Source of the DNA: Thermodesulfobacteriota bacterium
GTDB taxonomy: Bacteria > Desulfobacterota_D > UBA1144 > Nemesobacterales > UBA2774
Length of the DNA stretch: 27,996 nt
Direction: 5' to 3'
NCBI GenBank assembly: GCA_039028315.1
Contig: JBCCIH010000003.1
Coordinates: 1 to 27,996, forward strand
This document shows, piece after piece, positions 1-8,190 of this stretch. The number at the start of each line of letters is the position of its first letter. The stretch's first letter is position 1. Position numbers and translations under genes: made by a program. A model generated the notes under the pieces. The model ran no database searches, was not told where the DNA came from, and saw nothing but the letters and a program-made list of their open reading frames with translations.

Positions 1-345
1 AAGTCCCGATAGAAGAACTTTCACGTATAAATAAGTGCCGCCTACAACAATTATGCTCTTACCATGAACATGGAGATCATTTATAACAGAATCTGCTTGG
101 GTTCTAAAAATACCCGCATTAAATTCCTCTTTTGGATCTGCTATATCAATTAAGTGGTGAGGCACATGTTTTAGATCATTTTGATTGGGTTTAGCCGTGC
201 CGATATTAAGGTGCTTATATACTTGAAGAGAATCGGCATTGATAATCTCGCCCCCTAGCCTCTTAGCTATATCAATGCCCAGTGCGCTCTTTCCTACAGC
301 CGTAGGACCCAAAACAACAACAAGTTTGGGTTTATTGTGTTTCAC
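1..345 (-). CDS. miaA: tRNA dimethylallyltransferase MiaA (partial, C-terminus outside window)
   Basis: MiaA transfers a dimethylallyl group to N6 of A37 in tRNAs that read codons starting with U, which steadies codon-anticodon pairing. The first 115 residues are visible. They hold the P-loop GPTAVGKS at residues 12-19, the DSLQVY tRNA-binding motif, the TAKP motif followed by the PHHLID segment, and GGTYLY followed by a conserved LLSGL. The start is GTG at 345-343, chosen because an in-frame TAG lies only three codons upstream and the P-loop begins at the usual distance from the N-terminus. The gene begins 15 nt after the pnp stop and is probably the tail of the same operon. The remaining roughly 190 residues expected for the family lie beyond base 1. 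Identification is firm; completeness cannot be judged. Confidence 0.95.
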   Translation of the reverse strand, partial: MKHNKPKLVVVLGPTAVGKSALGIDIAKRLGGEIINADSLQVYKHLNIGTAKPNQNDLKHVPHHLIDIADPKEEFNAGIFRTQADSVINDLHVHGKSIIVVGGTYLYVKVLLSGL

Positions 346-360
346 TTTTTTAAACTACAC

Positions 361-2469
361 TTATCTATAATCTTCGATGTTTTCATCAAGGGCCTGTTTT
401 CTACTAAGCCTGATCTTTCCATCGTTACTTTTCTCAATGCATTTAACTAAAAGCTCATCTTTTTCTTGAAGAACGTCAGTTACTTTCTCAACTCTCTTGG
501 GTTCTAGCTCAGAGATATGAACCAAGCCGTCTTTTCCACCAGCAAGCTCAACAATAGCTCCAAAGTCGAGTATGCGTTTCACTGTTCCTAGATAAACTTT
601 TCCAACCTCGAGCTCTTCAACTATATTCTCAACCATCTTAATAGCTTTGTCGCAAGCTTCGCGGTCAGGTGACGCAATATTTACTTGTCCGGAATCATCG
701 ATATCGATCTGAACACCAGTTAATTCGACAATTTTCTTGATGGTTTTACCGCCAGAGCCTATTACATCTTTAATCTTGTTTTGATCTACCTGCATTGTGA
801 TGATTCTAGGAGCAAACTCAGAAATATCCTCTCTAGGTGTAGCGAGTATTTTATCCATCTCGCCCAGAATATGAAGCCTTCCATCTTTTGCCTGTGCAAG
901 AGCATCCGTTAGAATCTCTCTTGTAACTCCCATTACTTTAATATCCATCTGAAGCGCCGTTACTCCGTTGGTTGTTCCGGCAACCTTAAAATCCATGTCA
1001 CCTAGGTGGTCTTCGTCGCCAAGGATGTCAGAGAGGATTACAAAGTCCTCACCCTCTTTAATAAGTCCCATGGCAATACCGCCAACTGGGGCTTTAATTG
1101 GAACTCCAGCATCAAGCATGGAGAGCGTGCCGCCGCATACTGTAGCCATCGAGGAAGATCCGTTTGATTCCAAGACTTCAGATACTACTCTTAGTGTATA
1201 TGGGAAGTTTTCTCTGGCCGGCAATACAGAAGAAAGAGCCCTTTCAGCAAGTGCTCCATGGCCAATTTCCCTTCTGCCGGGTCCTAATCTAAATGAAGTT
1301 TCTCCAACACTATACGGAGGGAAGTTATAGTGAAGCATAAATGTTTTTGTAATATCCCCATCCAGGGCATCTATTCTTTGCTCATCGTATTTCGTGCCTA
1401 GAGTCGCAGTTACTGCAGCCTGAGTCTCACCTCTGGTGAAGACTGCAGAGCCGTGAACTCTTGGTAGAAAACCAACTTCGCCGCTTATTGGCCTTACGTC
1501 AGCGTATCCTCTGCCGTCCAGTCTTATCTTATCATTGACGATTAATCCTCTGACTGATTCTTTTAAAAGCTTTTCAAAAACCTTGGATATATCTACTTCT
1601 TCATCATCAGGATATTGTTCGCTAATATACTCCTGAGTTTCAGAATGGATCTTTTTGATCGTGTCATTTCTATCAGTTTTAGATGAGATTACAATTGCTT
1701 CTTTTAATTTCCCTTCGGCAAATGAAATAACTTTATTATTAAAATCTTCATCTTCTTCAACCGGATCAAGCACTCTTTTTTCGATGTTTTCACCAGAAAC
1801 AAGGTCTTCTTGAACTTTAATGAATTCCTGAATGCTTTCATGAGCAAACATAAGAGCATCAACTATGTCAGACTCTGAGATTTCATCTGATCCGCCTTCA
1901 ACCATTACAATTGCCTCTTTTGTACCAGCGACAACAATGTTCATGTCGCTTTCTTCAAGCTGTGCCTTAACCGGGTTACAGATAAACTCTCCGCCAACTC
2001 TTCCAACTCTTACCGCTGCTAATGGTCCCTCAAATGGAACGTCAGACACTACTAGTGCCGCTGATGCCGCAGTTACAGAGAGTACATCCGGATCATGATC
2101 AGGATCTGCGGAGAATACCGTAACTATAATTTGTGTCTGATAGGTAAAGTCTTTAGGAATAAGAGGTCTAATCGGTCTATCAATCAGTCTGGAAGTTAGA
2201 ACTTCTTTCTCGCTTGGTCTCCCTTCTCTTTTAAAGAACCCTCCAGGTATTTTGCCTGCTGCTGCAGATTTTTCCTGATAATTTACTGTAAGAGGTAAAA
2301 AGTCCTCTCCTTCTGTTTTTTCTTTTGCTGCTACGAGTGTAGCTAGTACAACGGTGTCTCCATAACTAGCAAGCACTGCGCCGCTTGTCTGTTTTGCAAG
2401 CTTTCCGGTTTCAAGCCCAAAAGTTGCGCCGAATACCTGAGCTTCAACCTTCTTAGGTTGGTTAATCAA
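361..2469 (-). CDS. pnp: Polyribonucleotide nucleotidyltransferase (PNPase)
   Basis: PNPase degrades RNA 3' to 5' by phosphorolysis and is a degradosome component in many bacteria. The 702-residue product has normal length and domain order: two RNase PH-like domains joined by a helical linker, then a KH domain containing the VIGSGGKTIKK GxxG loop (about residues 565-575), then an S1 domain with the GTVKRILDFGAIVEL and DGLVHISEL signatures at about 625-690. The aspartate cluster of the second PH domain is present in LGDEDHLGDMDFKVAGT. The start is TTG at 2469-2467, placed by a strong GGAGG Shine-Dalgarno and by the typical beginning of the protein (KVEAQVFG). It follows rpsO by 19 nt, the usual rpsO-pnp order, and the ribosome-binding region is identical to that of rpsO. 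No sign of damage. Confidence 0.98.
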   Translation of the reverse strand: MINQPKKVEAQVFGATFGLETGKLAKQTSGAVLASYGDTVVLATLVAAKEKTEGEDFLPLTVNYQEKSAAAGKIPGGFFKREGRPSEKEVLTSRLIDRPIRPLIPKDFTYQTQIIVTVFSADPDHDPDVLSVTAASAALVVSDVPFEGPLAAVRVGRVGGEFICNPVKAQLEESDMNIVVAGTKEAIVMVEGGSDEISESDIVDALMFAHESIQEFIKVQEDLVSGENIEKRVLDPVEEDEDFNNKVISFAEGKLKEAIVISSKTDRNDTIKKIHSETQEYISEQYPDDEEVDISKVFEKLLKESVRGLIVNDKIRLDGRGYADVRPISGEVGFLPRVHGSAVFTRGETQAAVTATLGTKYDEQRIDALDGDITKTFMLHYNFPPYSVGETSFRLGPGRREIGHGALAERALSSVLPARENFPYTLRVVSEVLESNGSSSMATVCGGTLSMLDAGVPIKAPVGGIAMGLIKEGEDFVILSDILGDEDHLGDMDFKVAGTTNGVTALQMDIKVMGVTREILTDALAQAKDGRLHILGEMDKILATPREDISEFAPRIITMQVDQNKIKDVIGSGGKTIKKIVELTGVQIDIDDSGQVNIASPDREACDKAIKMVENIVEELEVGKVYLGTVKRILDFGAIVELAGGKDGLVHISELEPKRVEKVTDVLQEKDELLVKCIEKSNDGKIRLSRKQALDENIEDYR

Positions 2470-2484
2470 TATACTGCCTCCTTA
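2470..2484 (-). promoter_or_regulatory. Ribosome binding site of pnp, identical over 15 nt to that of rpsO
   Basis: On the minus strand the 15 bases immediately before the TTG start of pnp read TAAGGAGGCAGTATA. The AAGGAGG is a near-perfect Shine-Dalgarno and fixes the non-ATG start. Exactly the same 15 bases precede the ATG of rpsO at 2759-2773. Confidence 0.85.
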
Positions 2485-2488
2485 AACT

Positions 2489-2758
2489 CTACTTTCTTAG
2501 TCCGAGTTTTTGTATGAGCCCTGGATACTTTTCCGGGCTGTTCTTTTTAATGTAATTGAGTAGTCGTCTTCTTCTAGCAACTAGAAGAACTAGTCCTCGT
2601 CGGGAGTGAAAATCCTTAGGTGCATTATTCATATGCTCGGTGAGATCTGCAATCCTTCTGGAGAGTATGCCCACCTGAACCTCCGGTGAACCCACATCTT
2701 TATCGTGAGTAGCAAACTCACTTATTATTTGAGCTTTGTCTTCTTTGTCTAGCGCCAT
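2489..2758 (-). CDS. rpsO: 30S ribosomal protein S15
   Basis: S15 binds the central domain of 16S rRNA early in small-subunit assembly. The 89-residue product is the standard length and carries the family signature: KAQIISEFATHDKDVGSPEVQ at the N-terminus, LTEHMNNAPKDFHSRRGL in the middle and a basic LVARRRRLLNYIKK stretch. The start is ATG at 2758-2756 behind a strong AAGGAGG. It lies between truB and pnp, the usual place, although the ribF gene that often sits here in other bacteria is absent. S15 represses its own translation in several bacteria through a structured leader; the 62-nt gap from truB could hold such a structure, but I cannot define one by eye. Confidence 0.98.
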   Translation of the reverse strand: MALDKEDKAQIISEFATHDKDVGSPEVQVGILSRRIADLTEHMNNAPKDFHSRRGLVLLVARRRRLLNYIKKNSPEKYPGLIQKLGLRK

Positions 2759-2773
2759 TATACTGCCTCCTTA
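2759..2773 (-). promoter_or_regulatory. Ribosome binding site of rpsO, identical over 15 nt to that of pnp
   Basis: The minus-strand bases TAAGGAGGCAGTATA directly precede the ATG of rpsO. This is a strong Shine-Dalgarno with the same spacer, base for base, as the pnp leader at 2470-2484. The identity stops at the start codon itself (ATG here, TTG in pnp). Confidence 0.85.
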
Positions 2774-2820
2774 TAAATGTTATTGGCAAATTGACCCAGA
2801 TTCATTTAACCACGGCGTGT

Positions 2821-3732
2821 TTAGTTAAATACTCTGAGCAATTTAAATACTATAGTTTGGTCATCTGCATTATCAAGCTCATTAGAACTTAGATTCGCTT
2901 GAGTAATGGATACCAAAACCTTGTTCTCACAAATACTTAAATGATCTCCAGCTTCAAATTCAGGGAGGTCACTTAAATCTAGATGAGATTTCATAATTTG
3001 TTTGCCTAGTCTGATTTGACCAGCCAACTTAGAAGAAACGTTTACTTCCTTGATATGAGAGAGTACTTTTTCCAGCGAAGTTAATTCTACATTACCGCTC
3101 TTTATATCATCTATCGTTACCGCTTCATCTATCGTAAATCCATCACTGCTTATTCTTCTGAGCTCTACTAAATGCCCGCCGCATCCTAGATCATTTCCAA
3201 TATCCGCCGCAAGCACTCTGATATATGTTCCGCGCGAACACTCGACATTAATCCTGACATAAGGGGGATCAAAATCCAAGAGATCTATATAGTTAATAGT
3301 TACCTGTCTTGAACTTCTTTCTACCTCTATGCCTTTTCTAGCTAACTCATAGAGCCTAACTCCGTCTTTTTTAACCGCAGAAAACATTGGCGGAGTTTGG
3401 TTTATTTTACCCTCATATTTAGAAAATGCATCAATTATTGCATTTTTTTCTAAATTTCCGGGATCACACTCTTCTAAAACTTTTCCAGTATTATCTAGAG
3501 TATCGGTTTTAATACCAAGATGAATAAGAGCCTCGTACTTTTTAAAATCATTTTTCATATACGGTATAACTTTAGTAGCCTTGTTAAAACATATAGGCAA
3601 AACACCGGTTGCGAAAGGATCAAGTGTACCTGTATGACCCGCTTTTTTAGCCTTAATTATTTTGTTTACCTCAGAAACTGCTTTTTGAGAAGTGATGCCT
3701 TTTGGCTTGTCTAAAACTATAACCCCATTCAT
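2821..3732 (-). CDS. truB: tRNA pseudouridine(55) synthase TruB
   Basis: TruB converts U55 of the tRNA T-loop to pseudouridine and also acts as a tRNA folding chaperone. The catalytic motif GHTGTLDPFATGVLP is present, with the catalytic aspartate at residue 38 and the conserved histidine at residue 33; KYEALIHLGIKTDTLDNTG follows at about residues 86-103, and the CSRGTYIRVLAADIG motif at about 180. The roughly 75 C-terminal residues correspond to the small PUA-like region, and the total of 303 residues is normal. The ATG at 3732-3730 overlaps the nrnA stop as ATGA, so translation of the two genes is probably coupled. The gene is an ordinary member of the rimP-nusA-infB-rbfA cluster. Confidence 0.97.
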   Translation of the reverse strand: MNGVIVLDKPKGITSQKAVSEVNKIIKAKKAGHTGTLDPFATGVLPICFNKATKVIPYMKNDFKKYEALIHLGIKTDTLDNTGKVLEECDPGNLEKNAIIDAFSKYEGKINQTPPMFSAVKKDGVRLYELARKGIEVERSSRQVTINYIDLLDFDPPYVRINVECSRGTYIRVLAADIGNDLGCGGHLVELRRISSDGFTIDEAVTIDDIKSGNVELTSLEKVLSHIKEVNVSSKLAGQIRLGKQIMKSHLDLSDLPEFEAGDHLSICENKVLVSITQANLSSNELDNADDQTIVFKLLRVFN

Positions 3733-4703
3733 CCTAAAGCCTCTTTAATACTAGGTATTATTTGGGATTTTACTTCTGAAATGCTGCCTTTAAGAGAACA
3801 ACCTGCTGCTCGGGCGTGCCCTCCGCCGCCATAGCTCTCAGCTATTTTAGCAACATTTACCTTTCCCTTAGACCTTAAGCTCAATTTCCAGTCCGACTCC
3901 CTTTCACTTCTAAACAATATTGCAACTTCTACCCCTTTGATGCTCCTTGGAATATTAACCATGCCTTCTGTATCCTGTCTTGATGTGCCGGTTTTATCGA
4001 ACATCTCTTTGTTTACATAAATTGATGCAATTGCACTGTCATCTGTTATTTCGAGCGTTGGTATAACTAATTTAAATAGTTCTAATTTTCTAAGCGGCTC
4101 GTTTTCATAAAGAGCCTGAGAGATTAGAGATGGGTCTACCCCTTTATCAACTAGATCGGCGGCTATTGTAAAAGTCTCTGAGCTTGTGTTTGAATAATTA
4201 AATGAACCTGTATCGCTGATAATTGTAGTATAGATGTTCTCAGCAATTGGTTTGTCAATTTCAATACCAACAAACTTTAAAAACCTATAAATTATTACCC
4301 CAGTAGATGAGGCCTTGCTGTCTAAAATATGAATGTCTGCCTCTGAGCCCGTGGTCTCGTGGTGATCAATAATTACTAGGTTTCTACAATTCTCAGATTT
4401 TACATATTCTTCAAATTCCCTGCCGGCCCTGTTTGCTCCAGTGCAATCAACAGCAAAAATTATATCAAAGGGTCCGTTGAGTGATTTAGTTGAAGTTACT
4501 ATGTCATTAGAATATGGTAAAAATTCTAGCAGCTCCGGCACGCCGTCTTTGTTGTAGTATGATATGTCTTTGTTTAGCTTTTTGAGACCAAGACCAAGGC
4601 TCAATGTTGAGCCTAGGGCATCACCATCGGGATTTTCATGGGATGCAATAAGTATCTTATCAGATTTGTTGATTAAATCGTTTAGTTCATCAAATTCATT
4701 CAT
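3729..4703 (-). CDS. nrnA: DHH-DHHA1 family phosphoesterase, NrnA-like (nanoRNase / pAp phosphatase)
   Basis: NrnA-type proteins hydrolyse very short oligoribonucleotides or pAp, or cyclic-dinucleotide breakdown products, using a bimetal centre. The DHH domain shows the HENPDGDALGS motif (about residues 20-30), AVDCTG, and the defining IIDHHETTG near residue 115. The C-terminal DHHA1 domain has the glycine-rich GGGGHARAAG motif near residue 300. The reading frame is open about 20 codons further upstream, but I place the start at the ATG at 4703-4701 (MNEFDELN), which gives 324 residues, the usual length, and a short 8-nt overlap with rbfA rather than a long one. It sits between rbfA and truB, a common position. 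The exact substrate (nanoRNA, pAp or c-di-AMP product) cannot be told from sequence alone. Confidence 0.93.
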   Translation of the reverse strand: MNEFDELNDLINKSDKILIASHENPDGDALGSTLSLGLGLKKLNKDISYYNKDGVPELLEFLPYSNDIVTSTKSLNGPFDIIFAVDCTGANRAGREFEEYVKSENCRNLVIIDHHETTGSEADIHILDSKASSTGVIIYRFLKFVGIEIDKPIAENIYTTIISDTGSFNYSNTSSETFTIAADLVDKGVDPSLISQALYENEPLRKLELFKLVIPTLEITDDSAIASIYVNKEMFDKTGTSRQDTEGMVNIPRSIKGVEVAILFRSERESDWKLSLRSKGKVNVAKIAESYGGGGHARAAGCSLKGSISEVKSQIIPSIKEALG

Positions 4704-5052
4704 CGGCCTTAATCTCTCTAAGTACTTCATCAACCTTATAGCCAGTCTCAAGTGCAGTATCAAACATAAAATGTAGATCCGGTATTTTTCTCATCTTTAA
4801 TCTTTTAGATAAAGTGGTTTTTATAAAGCCCTTGGCACTCTCGAGCCCTTTGAGCACTTCATCTTTATCAGTGGAATCATCTAGAACAGAAAAGAAAATA
4901 TTTGCTACACTTAAATTATCTGATACTTTCGCGCCGGTTATAAAGGCTAAAGATACGCGAGGATCCTTAATCTCGCCCTTGACTATCATTTGCGATACTT
5001 CTTTTATAATTAAGTCTGAAATTCTTGCCGATCTCTTAAAAGTAGCTGCCAA
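4696..5052 (-). CDS. rbfA: Ribosome-binding factor A
   Basis: RbfA is a KH-fold factor that helps mature the 30S subunit near the 5' end of 16S rRNA and supports growth in the cold. The 118-residue product has the expected N-terminal FKRSARISDLIIKEVSQMI helix, the DPRVSLAFITGAKVS strand segment, the LKGLESAKGFIKTTLSKRL helix and the family-typical RKIPDLHFMFD ending. The start is TTG at 5052-5050; a GGGGAG Shine-Dalgarno lies a few bases upstream and there is no ATG in frame. Its end overlaps the start of nrnA by 8 nt, and it follows the DUF503 gene by 13 nt. No anomalies other than the TTG start. Confidence 0.95.
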   Translation of the reverse strand: MAATFKRSARISDLIIKEVSQMIVKGEIKDPRVSLAFITGAKVSDNLSVANIFFSVLDDSTDKDEVLKGLESAKGFIKTTLSKRLKMRKIPDLHFMFDTALETGYKVDEVLREIKADE

Positions 5053-5065
5053 AAAACTCTCCCCA

Positions 5066-5356
5066 CTAAATATTTAAAATTTCTAATTCTCTAGCGCCAA
5101 TCTGAACTAATCCCGTAGAATCTATAAAATCAGCTACTTGATCCAGCACTGAATTAGCATGGCGCTTCTCATTACTGACAAATGCAATTCCGATAGTCGC
5201 CTTTTGCCATAACTCGTTAGAGTCAACTTCGGCTATGGAAATATTATTGAATCTGGATTTCGCTCTATGAATCAAGCTTTTTAAGGTCTGCCTTTTTTCT
5301 TTAAGCGATCTGTTCCCGTCCATATATAAATCAATTCGGAGTATTCCTACGACCAT
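5066..5356 (-). CDS. DUF503 family protein (YlxP-like)
   Basis: This 96-residue protein matches the DUF503/YlxP family, found in many bacteria between infB and rbfA and of uncertain function. Recognised features are the VGILRIDLYMDGNRSLKEKRQTLKS start (a beta strand followed by the SLKEKR motif), the AEVDSNELWQKATIGIAFVSNE segment, and alternating strands and helices typical of a small ferredoxin-like fold. It lies 9 nt downstream of infB and 13 nt upstream of rbfA, so it is part of the translation operon. Co-location with rbfA and infB suggests a role linked to ribosome maturation, but that is inference from context only. No catalytic motif can be named. Confidence 0.88.
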   Translation of the reverse strand: MVVGILRIDLYMDGNRSLKEKRQTLKSLIHRAKSRFNNISIAEVDSNELWQKATIGIAFVSNEKRHANSVLDQVADFIDSTGLVQIGARELEILNI

Positions 5357-5365
5357 TGATCACTT

Positions 5366-8047
5366 TTAAAGCTCTTGTTTAAACTCCTCATGCGTGTAAA
5401 ACTCAAGAGTGTCACCAACTTTAACGTCATTGAATCTTTCTACTGTTATACCGCATTCGTAGCCTGCATTAACTTCTTTTGCATCATCTTTAAAGCGTTT
5501 TAATGAGGATAGTACACCATCAAAAATTATCACGCCTTCACGCAACACTCTTACGTTGCTGTCTCTTGTAACCTTGCCATCGTTTACAAAACATCCTGCA
5601 ATTGTGCCTATTCTAGAGATATTGAAAGTTTCTCTAATTTCAGCATGACCAAGAATTTTTTCTTTAACAATTGGATCTAGTAGCCCTTCCATTGCGCCCC
5701 TGACTCTATCAATCAAATTATAAATAATAGTGTGGAGCTCAAGTGATATTCCTTCTCTTTCGGACATTTCAAGAGCCTTGACGTCAGGCCTGACATTAAA
5801 TCCAACTATAATTGCGTTGGATGCACTGGCTAAAATCACATCTGTTTCATTCACACCGCCTACGCCGGTATGAACAATTTTAACTTGGCATTTTTCTGTG
5901 CTTAATTTAGTTATAGACTCTCTAACTGCCTCAACTGATCCCTGAGTGTCCGCTTTAATTATCAAGGCAAGCTCTTTGGCCTCTTCTTGTTCTAGAGTCT
6001 CAAACAAGTTCTCAAGCGATGGTTTTCTCTCTTTAGCTGCAATATTCTCTCTTTGTTTTGTCTCCCGGTGGCCTACAACATCTTTAGCGGCTTTTTCATC
6101 TTTAACAGCATAGAAACGCTCACCCGCTTCAGCCACACCGGAAAGGCCCATAATTTCAACAGGAACTGCAGGTCCTGCCTCATTTACTCTACCGCCCTTA
6201 TCATCTATTAGCGCTCTAACTTTACCAAATGTAGTACCTGCAACTACCGTGTCACCAACTTTCAATGTTCCTTCGTTTACTATAACTGTTGCCACAGGTC
6301 CTCTACCTTTATCTAAAACGGCTTCAATTACAAATCCGTTAGCTCTCATATTTGTATCAGCTTTTAGCTCTAGTACATCAGCTTGAAGCAAGATTAGCTC
6401 TAAGAGCTCCTTAATTCCTGTGTTTTGTTTCGCAGATACTTCCGCAAATAGCGTATCGCCACCCCAATCCTCAGCTATTAGTCCTATTTCAGAAAGCTCT
6501 CTTTTTATTTTTTCAGGCTCAGCATCTGGCTTATCTACTTTATTAACTGCGACAATTATAGGAACCTCCGCCGCTTTAGCATGGTTTACAGCCTCAACTG
6601 TTTGAGGCATAACTCCATCATCTGCAGCTACAACGAGAATTACAACATCTGTTACTTTAGCTCCGCGCGCTCTCATAGCAGTAAATGCTTCATGTCCTGG
6701 TGTGTCTACGAACGCTACTTTTCTATCATTAACTTCAACAGAATATGCTCCTATGTGCTGAGTAATGCCGCCCGCTTCACCATCTACTACATTTGCTTTT
6801 CGTATTGTGTCTAAAAGTGTTGTTTTACCGTGATCGACATGACCCATCACAGTAACAACTGGAGGGCGTGTTGACATTTCGCTTTCAATATCCTCTTGCT
6901 GTGTTTCTAGAAGTAGATCTTCTTCTTCAAATATTTCTACAACTACGTCATAACCAAACTCTTCTGCAAGCAACAACGCTGTTTCGTTATCTATACTTTG
7001 GTTAATTGTAGCAGTAACACCTAAGGCAATAAGCTTCTTAATAAGCTCTCCAGCTTTAATACTCATGAGCTTGGCCAGTTCGCCAACATTTATTGACTCA
7101 CCAATTTTTATGCTACGTTTTGCAGGCTTTGTCGGAAACTGTGCAAGATCTGATGAAGCCGCATCCCCGTTACGAGATTTGGCTGAAACGTTATCTTGTC
7201 TTGCCCGGTCTGAACCTTTAGCTCTGGGTCCAGTATTTGGAGTAGGTCTAGATCTTGATCTGCCGCCTTCAACTAAATATTCTCTTCTCTTGCCCGGCAG
7301 TTTTGCCCTAAACGCTTTCCTTAATTCTTCAAGCGTATCTTCATCAATTATCTCTTCGCGCTTAGGTTTTACTTTTTTGCCTTTTTTCTTAAATTTTTTC
7401 TCAGGCTGCTCATCATTAGTATCTTTAGGTGCTTGCGGCTGTTTTTCTGCTCCTTGTGTTTTTGATTCTTGAGTTTGAGAAGCTTCTGAACTTTCTTCTA
7501 CTTTTTGTTCTTGCTCGCTAGGTCCTTGAACTTGCTGTTCTTCTGGCGTTGATGATTCATCTACACTAGGCTCTTGCGCCTGAGATGCATCCAGTTTCTC
7601 TTCGCCTGTAGGGAGCTCTTGTACTGCTTGTTCTTTAGGAGCCGACTCTTGGGTTTCAGCAACTGGAGCTTCTTGCGCAGGCTGAGCTTGGGACTCTATT
7701 TGCTCTGGCTCCGGCGCTGTTTCTTCAGTTTCTTTTAACTTTTTCTTTCTTCTAAGAACCACCCGGGCGCCTTTTCTTCTCTCAACAACTTCTGCCCCGG
7801 TCTCAGAACGAAATACCCTAACCTTTTCTTTTTCTTCGGATTTAACTTGTGTTTGTTGTGCTTCCCCGCTTTGAGGACCACCAAGTTTATCAATGATTTT
7901 CTTTGCTTCTTCAGCAGAAATAGAACTTGCATGACTCTTAACAGATATACCTAAACCTTTAGCAATATTTAAAATTTCCTTGCTAGGTTTGTTTAAGTCT
8001 TTTGAAAGTTCATATACTCTTATACTAGACATATTCATCATTTCCAT
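5366..8047 (-). CDS. infB: Translation initiation factor IF-2
   Basis: IF-2 is the GTPase that brings initiator fMet-tRNA to the 30S subunit and promotes subunit joining. The 893-residue product has an IF2-N domain at about residues 8-57, a disordered Gln/Glu/Ser/Pro-rich linker at about 105-215, a basic patch, a second IF2-N domain at about 311-370, then the G domain with GHVDHGKT (402-409), DTPGHEAF (448-455) and NKVD (near 502), followed by domains II-IV ending in the fMet-tRNA-binding barrel. The frame offers several clustered starts: ATG at 8047, 8041, 8038 and 8032. None has an ideal Shine-Dalgarno; the domain itself begins at SSIRVYELSK, so the ATG at 8032 is as likely as 8047. The nusA-infB interval is 143 nt and lacks the ylxR gene often found there. 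Confidence 0.97.
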   Translation of the reverse strand: MEMMNMSSIRVYELSKDLNKPSKEILNIAKGLGISVKSHASSISAEEAKKIIDKLGGPQSGEAQQTQVKSEEKEKVRVFRSETGAEVVERRKGARVVLRRKKKLKETEETAPEPEQIESQAQPAQEAPVAETQESAPKEQAVQELPTGEEKLDASQAQEPSVDESSTPEEQQVQGPSEQEQKVEESSEASQTQESKTQGAEKQPQAPKDTNDEQPEKKFKKKGKKVKPKREEIIDEDTLEELRKAFRAKLPGKRREYLVEGGRSRSRPTPNTGPRAKGSDRARQDNVSAKSRNGDAASSDLAQFPTKPAKRSIKIGESINVGELAKLMSIKAGELIKKLIALGVTATINQSIDNETALLLAEEFGYDVVVEIFEEEDLLLETQQEDIESEMSTRPPVVTVMGHVDHGKTTLLDTIRKANVVDGEAGGITQHIGAYSVEVNDRKVAFVDTPGHEAFTAMRARGAKVTDVVILVVAADDGVMPQTVEAVNHAKAAEVPIIVAVNKVDKPDAEPEKIKRELSEIGLIAEDWGGDTLFAEVSAKQNTGIKELLELILLQADVLELKADTNMRANGFVIEAVLDKGRGPVATVIVNEGTLKVGDTVVAGTTFGKVRALIDDKGGRVNEAGPAVPVEIMGLSGVAEAGERFYAVKDEKAAKDVVGHRETKQRENIAAKERKPSLENLFETLEQEEAKELALIIKADTQGSVEAVRESITKLSTEKCQVKIVHTGVGGVNETDVILASASNAIIVGFNVRPDVKALEMSEREGISLELHTIIYNLIDRVRGAMEGLLDPIVKEKILGHAEIRETFNISRIGTIAGCFVNDGKVTRDSNVRVLREGVIIFDGVLSSLKRFKDDAKEVNAGYECGITVERFNDVKVGDTLEFYTHEEFKQEL

Positions 8048-8190
8048 AGCTGTTTAATATCAACCTTTTCCATTCACAATTGTAGAGTTTATCTAAAGAA
8101 GGGTACCAAAGTTTAATAAACTATGCAAAAGAGTGGTTATTTAGTGTTAGTTAACCTCTTGTTATTAAGCCTCAAATTTACAATGTTGTT
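8048..8190. other. nusA-infB intergenic gap, no gene
   Basis: In many bacteria ylxR (DUF448), often with an L7Ae-type gene, lies between nusA and infB. Here 143 bases separate them and I find no open frame of useful length on either strand. A TACAAT hexamer occurs on the minus strand near 8078-8083, but no convincing -35 lies at the right distance, and an inverted repeat with 7-base AT-rich arms and a 23-base loop (about 8086-8122) is too weak to call. Confidence 0.5.

Noticed and set aside
4704..4763. Upstream extension of nrnA by 20 codons
   Set aside because: It would overlap rbfA by about 68 bases and adds residues not typical of the family; the ATG at 4703 gives the usual length.
7065..7472. 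Plus-strand open frame of 135 codons antisense to infB
   Set aside because: It is opposite the low-complexity and basic part of IF-2, which makes long antisense frames likely by composition alone.
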